Assembly: GCA_913058145.1 (NCBI GenBank)
Contig: CAJXQM010000022.1
Location: 1 to 46,440 of the forward strand
Direction: 5' to 3'
DNA: 46,440 nucleotides
Source: an uncultured Colwellia sp.
GTDB taxonomy: Bacteria; Pseudomonadota; Gammaproteobacteria; Enterobacterales; Alteromonadaceae
The notes under the pieces were generated by a model, which was not told the origin of the DNA, did no database searches, and saw nothing but the letters and a program-made list of their open reading frames with translations. Every line of letters begins with the position of its first letter. Positions within the stretch are counted from its first letter, which is position 1. The position numbers and the translations under genes are program-made. Positions 37,916-46,440 of this stretch are shown here, piece by piece.

Positions 37916-37949
37916 AAAAAAGGCTTAATTTTACCATTAAGCCTTTTTT
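37916..37949. terminator. Bidirectional terminator between pyrF and gapA
   Basis: A perfect 13-bp repeat, AAAAAAGGCTTAA (37916-37928) and TTAAGCCTTTTTT (37937-37949), has an 8-base loop. The A and T runs make it usable from both strands for the convergent genes. Confidence 0.93.
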
Positions 37950-37968
37950 GTAATTTTAAGATCAAAAA

Positions 37969-39332
<1,364 letters not shown>

Positions 39333-40862
39333 ATGACACAAGTTCTAGCTTTGAGTGACATTGGTTTTATTGGTTTAGGAGTAATGGGGAAGAACCTCGT
39401 TCTAAACCTTGCCGATAATGGCTTTAATATCGCAGTTTTTGATTTATGTGATGAAAAAGTTCAAGGGGTTATTAAGCAAGATAAAACTGAGAATACTACC
39501 GGAACACCAAGAATATACGGTTGTTCTTCATATACTGAGTTGTTATCACAATTAAAAGCACCGCACCTTATTGTATTAAGTGTGCCTGCTGGCGATCCTG
39601 TCGATCAAGTCTGTGAAAATTTAATTGGAGCAGGCATTCAACCTGATGACATTGTTATTGATACAGGTAACAGCTTATGGGTTGACACTGTAGTTCGGGA
39701 GAAAAAATATAAAAGTAACTTTATACTCTTTTCTTCGGCTATATCTGGTGGTGAAGTAGGGGCACGTTATGGCCCATCATTAATGCCAAGTGGCTCTCCT
39801 TATGCGTGGACGCGCATAAAACCTATTTGGGAAGCAATTGCTGCTAAAGTAGACACTAAAACCGGTAAGCCATTAGATCGAAAAAAACCAGGTGAAATTA
39901 TCACTACAGGTGAACCTTGTGCTGCTTATATAGGTCCTGCAGGAGCAGGTCATTATGTCAAAATGATCCATAATGGTATTGAATATGCGGATATGCAAAT
40001 TATCTGTGAAGCCTATCATATTCTCAACGTTGGTCTCGAGTTGAGTGCTAATGAAATTGCCACTATTTTTGAACAATGGAATAACGGTTTACTTGATAGT
40101 TATCTAATGGAAATAACCGTTGAAGTATTACGTCATAAATCTGTTGATACAGGAACTTCTTTAGTTCACTTGATTCTTGATAAAGCAGGGCAAAAAGGTA
40201 CAGGTTTGTGGACCGCCGTAAGTAGTTTAGAAGTAGGCTGCCCAACACCGACTATTACGCAAGCTGTTTACGCTCGCTCTATATCATCGTTTAAGACGTT
40301 GCGCACGCAAGCATCAACACTATTGAAAGGTCCTGAACCAGTAACGTTAACAGACCAAGAAAAACAGGTAATAATAGAGCAACTTCATGATGCCATTTAT
40401 TGTGCTAAAGTGAGTGCCTATGCTCAAGGCTTTCAGTTAATGAAGCTTGCAGGAAAAGAACATGGATGGACACTTAATTTTGCTAGTATTGCTAAAATTT
40501 GGCGTGCCGGCTGCATTATTCGCGCAACATTTTTGCAATCTATTGCCTTGGCATATGAGCGAAATAACGACTTAGATAATTTATTGCTTGATAATTTTTT
40601 CGCTGAGCAATTGAGCGAACGACAGTTAAATTGGCGTAAAGCTGTTTGTAGCGCTACGATGTTTGGCATCCCTAATGGTGCACTATCATCAGCATTATTT
40701 TATTATGACTCTATGCGTAGCGAAATTTTACCAGCTAACTTATTACAAGGTCAACGTGATTTTTTTGGTTCACATACTTTTGAACGTATTGATAAAGCAG
40801 ACGGTAAACAATATCATGTACAGTGGTCAAGTGTTGAACGTACAACTATTGTAATAGAGTAA
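39333..40862 (+). CDS. gnd: 6-phosphogluconate dehydrogenase, decarboxylating
   Basis: A 509-residue pentose-phosphate enzyme converting 6-phosphogluconate to ribulose-5-phosphate with NADP. The N-terminal IGFIGLGVMGKNLVLNL nucleotide site is followed by the catalytic SAISGGEVGARYGPSLMPSG block. Next come GHYVKMIHNGIEYADMQ (catalytic Lys and substrate contacts), DKAGQKGTGLWT, and the C-terminal QRDFFGSHTFERID. It is about 40 residues longer than E. coli Gnd and is of the long class I type. No zwf or pgl gene adjoins it here. msrB follows after 12 bases and is probably cotranscribed. Confidence 0.93.
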   Translation: MTQVLALSDIGFIGLGVMGKNLVLNLADNGFNIAVFDLCDEKVQGVIKQDKTENTTGTPRIYGCSSYTELLSQLKAPHLIVLSVPAGDPVDQVCENLIGAGIQPDDIVIDTGNSLWVDTVVREKKYKSNFILFSSAISGGEVGARYGPSLMPSGSPYAWTRIKPIWEAIAAKVDTKTGKPLDRKKPGEIITTGEPCAAYIGPAGAGHYVKMIHNGIEYADMQIICEAYHILNVGLELSANEIATIFEQWNNGLLDSYLMEITVEVLRHKSVDTGTSLVHLILDKAGQKGTGLWTAVSSLEVGCPTPTITQAVYARSISSFKTLRTQASTLLKGPEPVTLTDQEKQVIIEQLHDAIYCAKVSAYAQGFQLMKLAGKEHGWTLNFASIAKIWRAGCIIRATFLQSIALAYERNNDLDNLLLDNFFAEQLSERQLNWRKAVCSATMFGIPNGALSSALFYYDSMRSEILPANLLQGQRDFFGSHTFERIDKADGKQYHVQWSSVERTTIVIE

Positions 40863-40874
40863 AGGTAAGATTTT

Positions 40875-41249
40875 ATGACAGATGAATATTACAAGAACAA
40901 GCTCAGTGAAGCTGCATTTAAAATATGCCGTTTAGCAGCAACAGAACAGCCTTTTACAGGTAAATACAATAACCATTTCGATACAGGCATCTATTTGTGC
41001 GCCTGCTGTAATGCGCCACTTTTTACTAGTGAAAGTAAATTCGATTCGGGTTGTGGATGGCCTAGTTTTTTCGACTCTATTAATAACAATATAGCTTATA
41101 TTGAAGATTTAAGTCATGCCATGGTACGTGTTGAAATTCAATGTCAACAATGTGGTTCTCACCTTGGCCATGTGTTTGATGATGGCCCTAAACCAAGTGG
41201 TAAAAGGTATTGTGTGAATTCATTAAGTTTAACTTTTCAAGCGAAATAA
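40875..41249 (+). CDS. msrB: Peptide-methionine (R)-S-oxide reductase
   Basis: A 124-residue repair enzyme reducing the R-epimer of methionine sulfoxide in proteins. Two CxxC pairs (C42/C45 and C90/C93) bind structural zinc; catalytic Cys113 lies in RYCVNSLSL. The FDSGCGWPSFF block (residues 56-66) is diagnostic and contains the Cys that often resolves the sulfenic acid. Length is typical of a single-domain MsrB. No msrA is fused or adjacent. Confidence 0.95.
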   Translation: MTDEYYKNKLSEAAFKICRLAATEQPFTGKYNNHFDTGIYLCACCNAPLFTSESKFDSGCGWPSFFDSINNNIAYIEDLSHAMVRVEIQCQQCGSHLGHVFDDGPKPSGKRYCVNSLSLTFQAK

Positions 41250-41685
41250 CGGGTAAATATCCAGCAAAGATAAATGACACCTAATATTTAGGCGCCTTAA
41301 ATCTAACAGTTTCAATGATTACAACTTTAAATGTTAGCTAATATATGACTCTACACGTCACCTAAAAAATAAACCGATAATAAATAAATGTTTTTATTTA
41401 ACTGTCTTGAGACTATTCAATTTAATTATGGCTGTTATCACAACTGAATAAAAGCAATAGTGGTAAACTAAGAGAAGCAACTTCAGTTCATCTCACTTTT
41501 TAGCTTTTTAATAGATGCCAGTTTACGATGAAATACTTGTGTAACCTATAGCGAAATATTACATCTTGCATTACAATATGCGCAAAATAATATCACACTA
41601 TGGTCTAGTTCTGATTTGCTAAAAACTAAGTTAATATGATTATAGTAAACGCTCGTTTAATTGATTGAAATAAAAGGTTTAACTA
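41250..41685. other. 436-base intergenic region between msrB and the second GAPDH gene
   Basis: No coding potential is visible. A near-palindrome CCTAATATTTAGG at about 41280-41292 lacks a T run, so it is a poor terminator. The region upstream of 41686 is AT-rich and contains TTGCTA and TATGATTATAG stretches that might be promoter elements, but with poor spacing. The ribosome site AAAGG precedes 41686. Confidence 0.5.
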
Positions 41686-43137
41686 ATGACATCTCATCTA
41701 GAGGAAGAATATCAAACAAGTTGGCTAGAACGCCAGGCTTTCGCAGAAAATATGCAACCTATCCTTGGTCAGCTATTTAGAAACAAAGGTGTTGAAATAA
41801 CAGTTTATGGTCGCCCCTTATTAAATGCTTCTCCTATCGATATCATAAAAGCACATAAAACCGTTGCTTTGCATGAAGACAGTAAACTACGTTTACGTGA
41901 GAGCTTTCCCTTTGTTGAAGCGTTAAGTAAAATGACATTAGCACCAGCACGTATTGATGTAGGCAAATTGGCCTATCGTTATTTATTTCAAGGCATATCA
42001 AACGATTTGTCAATTGAACAATACTTAGAAAAAGAATTATCATCAATAGCAAATACCAAAAACGAACCTCAAAGCCAAGATGTGGTGTTGTACGGTTTCG
42101 GTCGTATAGGTCGTTTATTGGCACGTTTACTAATAGATCAAACAGGCCCTACGGCTGAATTGAACTTACGTGCTATTGTGTTACGTCCATCTAAAGGCGG
42201 GGATGATCTAGAGAAACGCGCTAGTTTATTACGCCGTGATTCTGTACATGGTGCCTTTAATGGTAGCATTACTATTGATAAAGAAAATAATGTAATCAAA
42301 GCTAATGGCGCTTTTATCAAAGTAATTTATGCTAAATCACCATCAGAAGTTGATTATACCGAATACGGTATTAATAATGCGTTGGTTGTTGATAACACCG
42401 GTATTTGGAGTGATGAAGACGGTTTAGGTCAACATCTACAATCTAAAGGTGTTGCTAAAGTTTTATTAACGGCGCCTGCTAAAGGTGATATCAAGAACAT
42501 CGTTTATGGTGTTAACCATGGCATGATCTTAGCAACGGATAAAATAATTTCTGCTGCAAGTTGTACTACTAATGCGATTACGCCAGTATTAAAAGCACTT
42601 AATGATGAATATGGTATTCGCAATGGTCATGTTGAAACTATTCACTCTTATACTAACGATCAAAACTTAATTGATAACTACCATCCGGCACCTCGCCGTG
42701 GACGCAGTGCGCCTTTAAATATGGTTATCAGTACCACCGGTGCTGCAAAAGCGGTAGCTAAAGCATTACCTGAGCTTAAAGGCTTATTAACAGGTAACGC
42801 AATTCGTGTTCCAACGCCTAATGTGTCAATGGCTATCATGAACCTAAACTTGAAAAAAGCGACAGATAAAGATACGCTTAATGATTATTTGAGAAACATT
42901 TCATTAAAATCAGATCTACAAAACCAAGTAGATTACACTGCTTCAACTGAAATTGTTTCTACCGATCTTGTTGGCTCTCGCTATGCTGGTGTTGTTGATT
43001 CACAAGCAACGATTGTTGATGGTGACAGAGCTGTATTATACGTTTGGTATGATAATGAGTTTGGTTATAGCTGTCAGGTTGTTCGTGTTATGTCAGAAAT
43101 GGCGGGTATCACTGTACCAACATTACCATTGAACTAA
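41686..43137 (+). CDS. Glyceraldehyde-3-phosphate dehydrogenase-like protein with long N-terminal extension
   Basis: A 483-residue protein. Residues 1-130 form an extension not found in GapA (predicted helical, charged); residues 131-483 are a full GAPDH. The nucleotide loop GFGRIGRLLARLL (137-149), catalytic Cys293 (SAASCTTNAITPV), His320 (TIHSYTNDQNLID) and the C-terminal WYDNEFGYSCQVV are intact. At the end of strand 2 it has IVLRPSKGG instead of the INDL of GapA, so the Asp that selects NAD is replaced by a basic stretch, favouring NADP. Long GAPDHs of this type occur in marine gammaproteobacteria beside a normal GapA. A gluconeogenic or NADPH-making role is likely but inferred. Confidence 0.87.
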   Translation: MTSHLEEEYQTSWLERQAFAENMQPILGQLFRNKGVEITVYGRPLLNASPIDIIKAHKTVALHEDSKLRLRESFPFVEALSKMTLAPARIDVGKLAYRYLFQGISNDLSIEQYLEKELSSIANTKNEPQSQDVVLYGFGRIGRLLARLLIDQTGPTAELNLRAIVLRPSKGGDDLEKRASLLRRDSVHGAFNGSITIDKENNVIKANGAFIKVIYAKSPSEVDYTEYGINNALVVDNTGIWSDEDGLGQHLQSKGVAKVLLTAPAKGDIKNIVYGVNHGMILATDKIISAASCTTNAITPVLKALNDEYGIRNGHVETIHSYTNDQNLIDNYHPAPRRGRSAPLNMVISTTGAAKAVAKALPELKGLLTGNAIRVPTPNVSMAIMNLNLKKATDKDTLNDYLRNISLKSDLQNQVDYTASTEIVSTDLVGSRYAGVVDSQATIVDGDRAVLYVWYDNEFGYSCQVVRVMSEMAGITVPTLPLN

Positions 43138-43187
43138 TAAATAACGTCGAACGACTAATGTAAATTAGTGAATGTCGAACACAAAAT

Positions 43188-43219
43188 AGGCGCTAACTTG
43201 TGAAGGTTAGCGCCTTTTT
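43188..43219 (+). terminator. Rho-independent terminator after the long GAPDH gene
   Basis: A perfect 10-bp stem, AGGCGCTAAC (43188-43197) with GTTAGCGCCT (43206-43215), has an 8-base loop, followed by a T run. It lies between convergent genes. Confidence 0.92.
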
Positions 43220-43271
43220 ATTTATTCGATATAACAAAATTAACGATATTAACGATCACAACGTAAATAGA

Positions 43272-43610
43272 TTACAAACAGCGTTTTGGTTTAGGTAAAC
43301 CCGCATATTTGGTCGCTTGTTTTGCCGGACCGTCAGGAAATAGTTTAAAAAGATAACGGCTACTGGCTTTATCTTCACCAAACTCAGCTTTCATTGCCTT
43401 TGTTAATGCACGAATGGCAGGAGAAGTGTTGTAGGTTAAATAAAATTGACGAACAAAGGTAATAACTTCCCAGTGAGCTTTAGTTAATTCAAACTCATCA
43501 TTTTTTGCCATCACTACGGCTATAGCTTCTTGCCATAGTGTATGATCTAGCAAGTAACCTTGCTGGTCCGTAGCTATTTTATCACCATTAAACGCTAAAC
43601 TTATTGCCAT
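43272..43610 (-). CDS. tusE: Sulfur relay protein TusE (DsrC family)
   Basis: A 112-residue sulfur carrier that takes persulfide sulfur from TusBCD and passes it to MnmA for 2-thiouridine synthesis at tRNA wobble positions. The C-terminal arm PKPKRCL with its penultimate Cys is the active site. LFPDGPAKQATKYAGLPKP and AHWEVITFVRQFYLTY are diagnostic. Only the one C-terminal Cys is present, so it is the TusE rather than the two-Cys DsrC type. Its start overlaps the tusB end by 10 bases. Confidence 0.94.
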   Translation of the reverse strand: MAISLAFNGDKIATDQQGYLLDHTLWQEAIAVVMAKNDEFELTKAHWEVITFVRQFYLTYNTSPAIRALTKAMKAEFGEDKASSRYLFKLFPDGPAKQATKYAGLPKPKRCL

Positions 43611-43894
43611 GTAATCACTCTGTTTGTTGTCAACGTTAATTCGACTAAGTTGTTCATATTAATAATGGTATATAACGATTCATCTATTGTTATACCACGA
43701 GCTTTCGCGTGTTTATCTATCACGCTTAATTGAATGTTAGCTTCGCTGCCAATGGTACTAATTAACGGGTGATGTAGGTTGTAGCAACCATCATCAATAA
43801 AAACGATAACATCATTATTACGTAATACTTGCAAGCATTGAGTAAAATCATCACTATTAAAAGTACTTTGACGAACAATATGTAAGGTAGGCAT
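43601..43894 (-). CDS. tusB: Sulfur relay protein TusB (DsrH family)
   Basis: A 97-residue small subunit of the TusBCD heterohexamer. The MPTLHIVRQS opening, NNDVIVFIDDGCYNL, and terminal NRVITWQ fit the DsrH/TusB pattern. It sits between tusC and tusE in the standard order tusD-tusC-tusB-tusE, which supports a quite divergent sequence. Confidence 0.88.
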   Translation of the reverse strand: MPTLHIVRQSTFNSDDFTQCLQVLRNNDVIVFIDDGCYNLHHPLISTIGSEANIQLSVIDKHAKARGITIDESLYTIINMNNLVELTLTTNRVITWQ

Positions 43895-43910
43895 TAAAAT
43901 TGTTTCTCAG

Positions 43911-44282
43911 TTAAAATCGTAAAACAGTATGATGTGTTGCTAATTTGTCAGCAAATTTTTTTTTGGCTAATACTTGTACTTTCTCAATATGAAAGTCAGT
44001 AGTTAAGCTGCGCTGAAAAAGTGACTCTTGGCATACATAAATGTTTTCAAGATCGTAAAACTCAAAAGCAGCAAACGTTTTTAAGTAATCTTTTACTGAA
44101 ATTAGTGCTCCATTTTGTTCTTGAATCAACTGCCAAACGCCATCACCTTGAAAAAATAAGGATGTGGGCTGTTCAAAAGAGCCGAATATTAAAGCTATAT
44201 CTAGCGCATCTTTTCCGGCAGTATTTGAAAAGGGCGCTTTCGAGTTAATTATAGCAGTTAATTTAGGTAAAATATGAGGCAT
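43911..44282 (-). CDS. tusC: Sulfur relay protein TusC (DsrF family)
   Basis: A 123-residue subunit of TusBCD. The central segment SNTAGKDALDIALIFGSFEQPTSLFFQGDGVWQL is the typical DsrE-fold core of TusC. ATG shares one base with the tusD stop (44282), indicating coupled translation. It is not thought to carry the catalytic cysteine in the complex, which is supplied by TusD. Confidence 0.9.
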   Translation of the reverse strand: MPHILPKLTAIINSKAPFSNTAGKDALDIALIFGSFEQPTSLFFQGDGVWQLIQEQNGALISVKDYLKTFAAFEFYDLENIYVCQESLFQRSLTTDFHIEKVQVLAKKKFADKLATHHTVLRF

Positions 44283-44644
44283 TAGAATTGCACCAATCGA
44301 TCAGCTTTATTGACTAATTCAACTAACTCACCTAATCCAGAAACAGTAAAGTTAGGATGAATATTATTGGGTTGTCCATCACTAAGCCCGCGTTTTTCTG
44401 CTGCGGTAATACATAAGTGTAATGGCAGTTGAAATCTTTGGTGAAGTAATTGCCATTGCTGTAGACATTGAAATTCATCACTCGCAATCTGTGCTTGCTG
44501 ATTTGCATGCATAACACCATCTTGATAAAAGAACACACCAACAAGTTCAACACCCGATTTAAGCGCAGTTTCGACATAATCAAGTGCTGTCACGCTTAAG
44601 TTGCTATAAGGTGGAGTAGTGACTACCACAGCGATTTTTTTCAC
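44282..44644 (-). CDS. tusD: Sulfurtransferase TusD (DsrE family)
   Basis: A 120-residue catalytic subunit of TusBCD. Cys78 in LHLCITAAEKRGL corresponds to the persulfide-bearing Cys78 of E. coli TusD. VFFYQDGV and the C-terminal SGLGELVELVNKADRLVQF match the family. First gene of the four-gene operon, read leftwards. Confidence 0.93.
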   Translation of the reverse strand: MKKIAVVVTTPPYSNLSVTALDYVETALKSGVELVGVFFYQDGVMHANQQAQIASDEFQCLQQWQLLHQRFQLPLHLCITAAEKRGLSDGQPNNIHPNFTVSGLGELVELVNKADRLVQF

Positions 44645-44700
44645 AAGAATAAGTTCTCTGTTTCGTTAAGTTATTTATTATTTCAATGGGGGTAGGCATT

Positions 44701-44728
44701 AAAAAGCCCCGCAATTGCGAGGCTTTTT
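44701..44728 (-). terminator. Rho-independent terminator of yccA
   Basis: AAAAAGCC-C-CGCA (44701-44713) pairs with TGCG-A-GGCTTTTT (44716-44728) with one C/A mismatch. The A run on the left becomes a T run on the minus strand. It lies 46 bases beyond the yccA stop. Confidence 0.85.
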
Positions 44729-44773
44729 ATTATAACGCTTTTTATCAAGACTAAAAGCTAATTAATTTCAAGC

Positions 44774-45442
44774 TTAGTCATCATTACCAAGTACGCCTAA
44801 AAGGCTGAGTAGGTGAACGAATATATTATAAATATTCAAGTATAATGAAATTGTTGCTCTAATATAGTTAGTTTCGCCACCATTGATAATGCGACTTGTG
44901 TCAAACAAAATCAAACCAGACATCACCATAATAACAGCAGCACTTATTGCTAATGACAAAGCTGGAATCTGAAAAAATATATTAGCTAAACTTGCTACTA
45001 ATACTACAATCAACCCCGTCATTAAAAAACCACCCATAAAAGAGAAGTCTTTTTTACTGGTTAAGGCATAACCAGATAAAGCGAAAAATATTAATGCAGT
45101 ACCACCAAGGGCTTGCATAATAATAGCTGGACCACCAGGCATAGCAGCATAAACATTAAGCATTGGCCCTAAAGACGCACCCATTAAACCGGTAAAACCA
45201 AATATCCAATAAACACCGCTAGCAGAATCTGCTTTTTTGTTAACAACAAACATTAAACCAAAAGCGGCTAACATCATCACTAATGCTACCATATGTGATA
45301 AATTCATCGCCATTGAAACGCCAGCTGTTACTGCACTAAATGCTAGTGTCATAGATAAAAGCATATAAGTATTTTTCAATACTTTATTTATTTCGATAGC
45401 AGAGCTTTTGCTCGCTGATTGAAAACTCATGTTAGATTGCAT
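44774..45442 (-). CDS. yccA: Bax inhibitor-1 family membrane protein (YccA-like modulator of FtsH)
   Basis: A 222-residue membrane protein with about seven hydrophobic helices (from residue 27 to the end). The MQSNMSFQSASKSSAIEINKVLKNTYMLLSMTLAFSAVTAG opening, GGTALIFFALSGYALTSKKDFS and the C-terminal IRATISLYLNIYNIFVHLLSLLG are characteristic. In E. coli YccA is a substrate and inhibitor of the FtsH protease. It neighbours the tus operon here as yccA neighbours tusE (yccK) in E. coli, which supports the name. Confidence 0.92.
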   Translation of the reverse strand: MQSNMSFQSASKSSAIEINKVLKNTYMLLSMTLAFSAVTAGVSMAMNLSHMVALVMMLAAFGLMFVVNKKADSASGVYWIFGFTGLMGASLGPMLNVYAAMPGGPAIIMQALGGTALIFFALSGYALTSKKDFSFMGGFLMTGLIVVLVASLANIFFQIPALSLAISAAVIMVMSGLILFDTSRIINGGETNYIRATISLYLNIYNIFVHLLSLLGVLGNDD

Positions 45443-45581
45443 AAAAACTTCCTTTAAAACCTAATTAAAATAACTTTATATAAGCTAAGATAAGGGCATT
45501 TTGGTAAAGTTCAAGTTATATTTGTTAAATTACCAGACGACCTTATGACATATTATGACATGATTTTTTTAAATTACTAGC

Positions 45582-46184
45582 TTAACCCTGCTGATATTGC
45601 GCTATTATTTGTTTCCTTTTGTAACAGTTCATACTGTGATCATTTACCATGCCACACGCTTGCATATGAGCGTAACAGATAGTTGAACCAACAAATTTAA
45701 AACCACGTTTTTTCAGATCTTTACTCCATGCATCAGATTCAAGACTCGTAGCAGGGTAGTCACATAACTCAGTGTATTGATTAACAATCGTTTTATTATT
45801 AACAAATCCCCACATATAATTACTAAAGCTACCGAACGTTTGTTGAATATCAATAAACAGTTTGGCATTATTAATAGCAGCATTGATTTTAGCGCGGTTT
45901 CTAATGATTGCAGAATTTAACATTAATGCATCTACGTTGTCTTGATTATATTCAGCGACCTTATGCGCATAAAAATTTGAAAAAGCGGCTTGATATCCTT
46001 GTCGACGTTTTAATATAGTATACCAACTTAAACCCGCCTGAGCCGATTCGAGTATTAAGAATTCAAAAATTTTGCGATCATCAAAAACGGGTATTCCCCA
46101 TTCTTGATCATGATACTCAACGTAATCGGGTTTACTGTCATCAAGCCATGGGCAACGGCATTTTTTCTCAGAAATATTAGTCAT
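45582..46184 (-). CDS. tag: DNA-3-methyladenine glycosylase I
   Basis: A 200-residue base-excision repair glycosylase removing 3-methyladenine. The zinc site is formed by C11 (KCRCPW), H25 (YHDQEWG), H183 and C187 (NDHSMNC). The helix-hairpin region and LESAQAGLSWYTILKRR are family hallmarks. Complete; slightly longer than E. coli Tag (187). Confidence 0.95.
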   Translation of the reverse strand: MTNISEKKCRCPWLDDSKPDYVEYHDQEWGIPVFDDRKIFEFLILESAQAGLSWYTILKRRQGYQAAFSNFYAHKVAEYNQDNVDALMLNSAIIRNRAKINAAINNAKLFIDIQQTFGSFSNYMWGFVNNKTIVNQYTELCDYPATSLESDAWSKDLKKRGFKFVGSTICYAHMQACGMVNDHSMNCYKRKQIIAQYQQG

Positions 46185-46385
46185 GTTTTTTTACTCAAAA
46201 TAGAATACCTGTTCAGATTTTTTGTCTTTGTCGTTTGAATAACCCTCAAACTGACTATTTTTTTAGCAATCAACAGTAATTAATGCATTTTTCGTTAATA
46301 ATTGCTTTACAAGTTTCTGTCGACACTTTAATATTCGCCTCGTTCTCAAGCAAGCATTGTTTTACAATCTTATTTGTTAACTTCA

Positions 46386-46440
46386 GGTGAGATGGCTGAG
46401 TGGTCGAAAGCACTGGTCTTGAAAACCAGCAAGGGTTTAT
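46386..46440 (+). tRNA. tRNA-Ser (anticodon UGA), 5' part, cut by window end
   Basis: Begins GGTGAGATGGCTGAGTGG, the class II tRNA-Ser D-arm pattern. The anticodon stem is CTGGT/ACCAG with loop CTTGAAA, so the anticodon is TGA. The variable arm starts (GCAAGGG) before the window ends; the 3' half is missing. Confidence 0.92.

Overview
The window looks like the chromosome of a psychrophilic or marine gammaproteobacterium of the Alteromonadales (Colwellia/Thalassotalea type). The support is visible AT-richness, the gene orders ubiG|gyrA and serC-aroA-cmk-rpsA-ihfB-lapAB-pyrF, a TusBCDE sulfur-relay operon, and protein sequences that track closely with that group. The genus is an inference; no search was run.

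Region 1 (1-2910) is mobile-element debris: an apparently complete IS66-type element (tnpA, tnpB, tnpC with imperfect terminal repeats), then a truncated IS3-type orfA fused head-on to a truncated ISAs1-type transposase.

Region 2 (3009-18746) is an aromatic-catabolism island. A GntR/FCD regulator diverges from a four-gene envelope unit: a YCF48-like beta-propeller lipoprotein, an MMPL/RND permease, a DUF1302 outer-membrane protein and a DUF1329 periplasmic protein. A terminator follows. A second unit then encodes the whole 4-oxalocrotonate branch of the lower meta-cleavage pathway: 2-hydroxymuconic semialdehyde dehydrogenase, dienoate hydratase, acylating acetaldehyde dehydrogenase, hydroxyoxovalerate aldolase, oxalocrotonate decarboxylase and tautomerase. 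It ends in a DmpR/MopR-type sigma-54 activator that overlaps a LeuB-like dehydrogenase gene. No ring hydroxylase, no extradiol dioxygenase and no semialdehyde hydrolase lie in the window, so this is a lower pathway coupled to a probable hydrophobic-substrate envelope system. An AT-rich prephenate-dehydratase-like gene follows (19023-19856).

Region 3 (19857-20760) is a second junk zone, with a tyrosine-recombinase fragment and an orphan IS21-type istB. The catabolic island is therefore bracketed by mobile-element remains on both sides.

Region 4 (20929-46440) is core genome. It holds a class Ia ribonucleotide reductase operon (nrdA, a truncated extra nrdB, an intact nrdB, a YfaE-type ferredoxin) with a candidate NrdR box pair; ubiG and gyrA back to back; serC-aroA, cmk, rpsA, ihfB, lapA-lapB and pyrF; gapA, gnd and msrB; and a second long GAPDH. 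The tusDCBE operon, yccA, tag and the 5' part of a tRNA-Ser(UGA) complete the window.

The most interesting parts are the envelope unit next to the lower meta pathway, the phenol-sensor-like activator sitting inside its operon without a visible sigma-54 promoter, the divergent LeuB-like and prephenate-dehydratase-like genes, and the duplicated and truncated nrdB.
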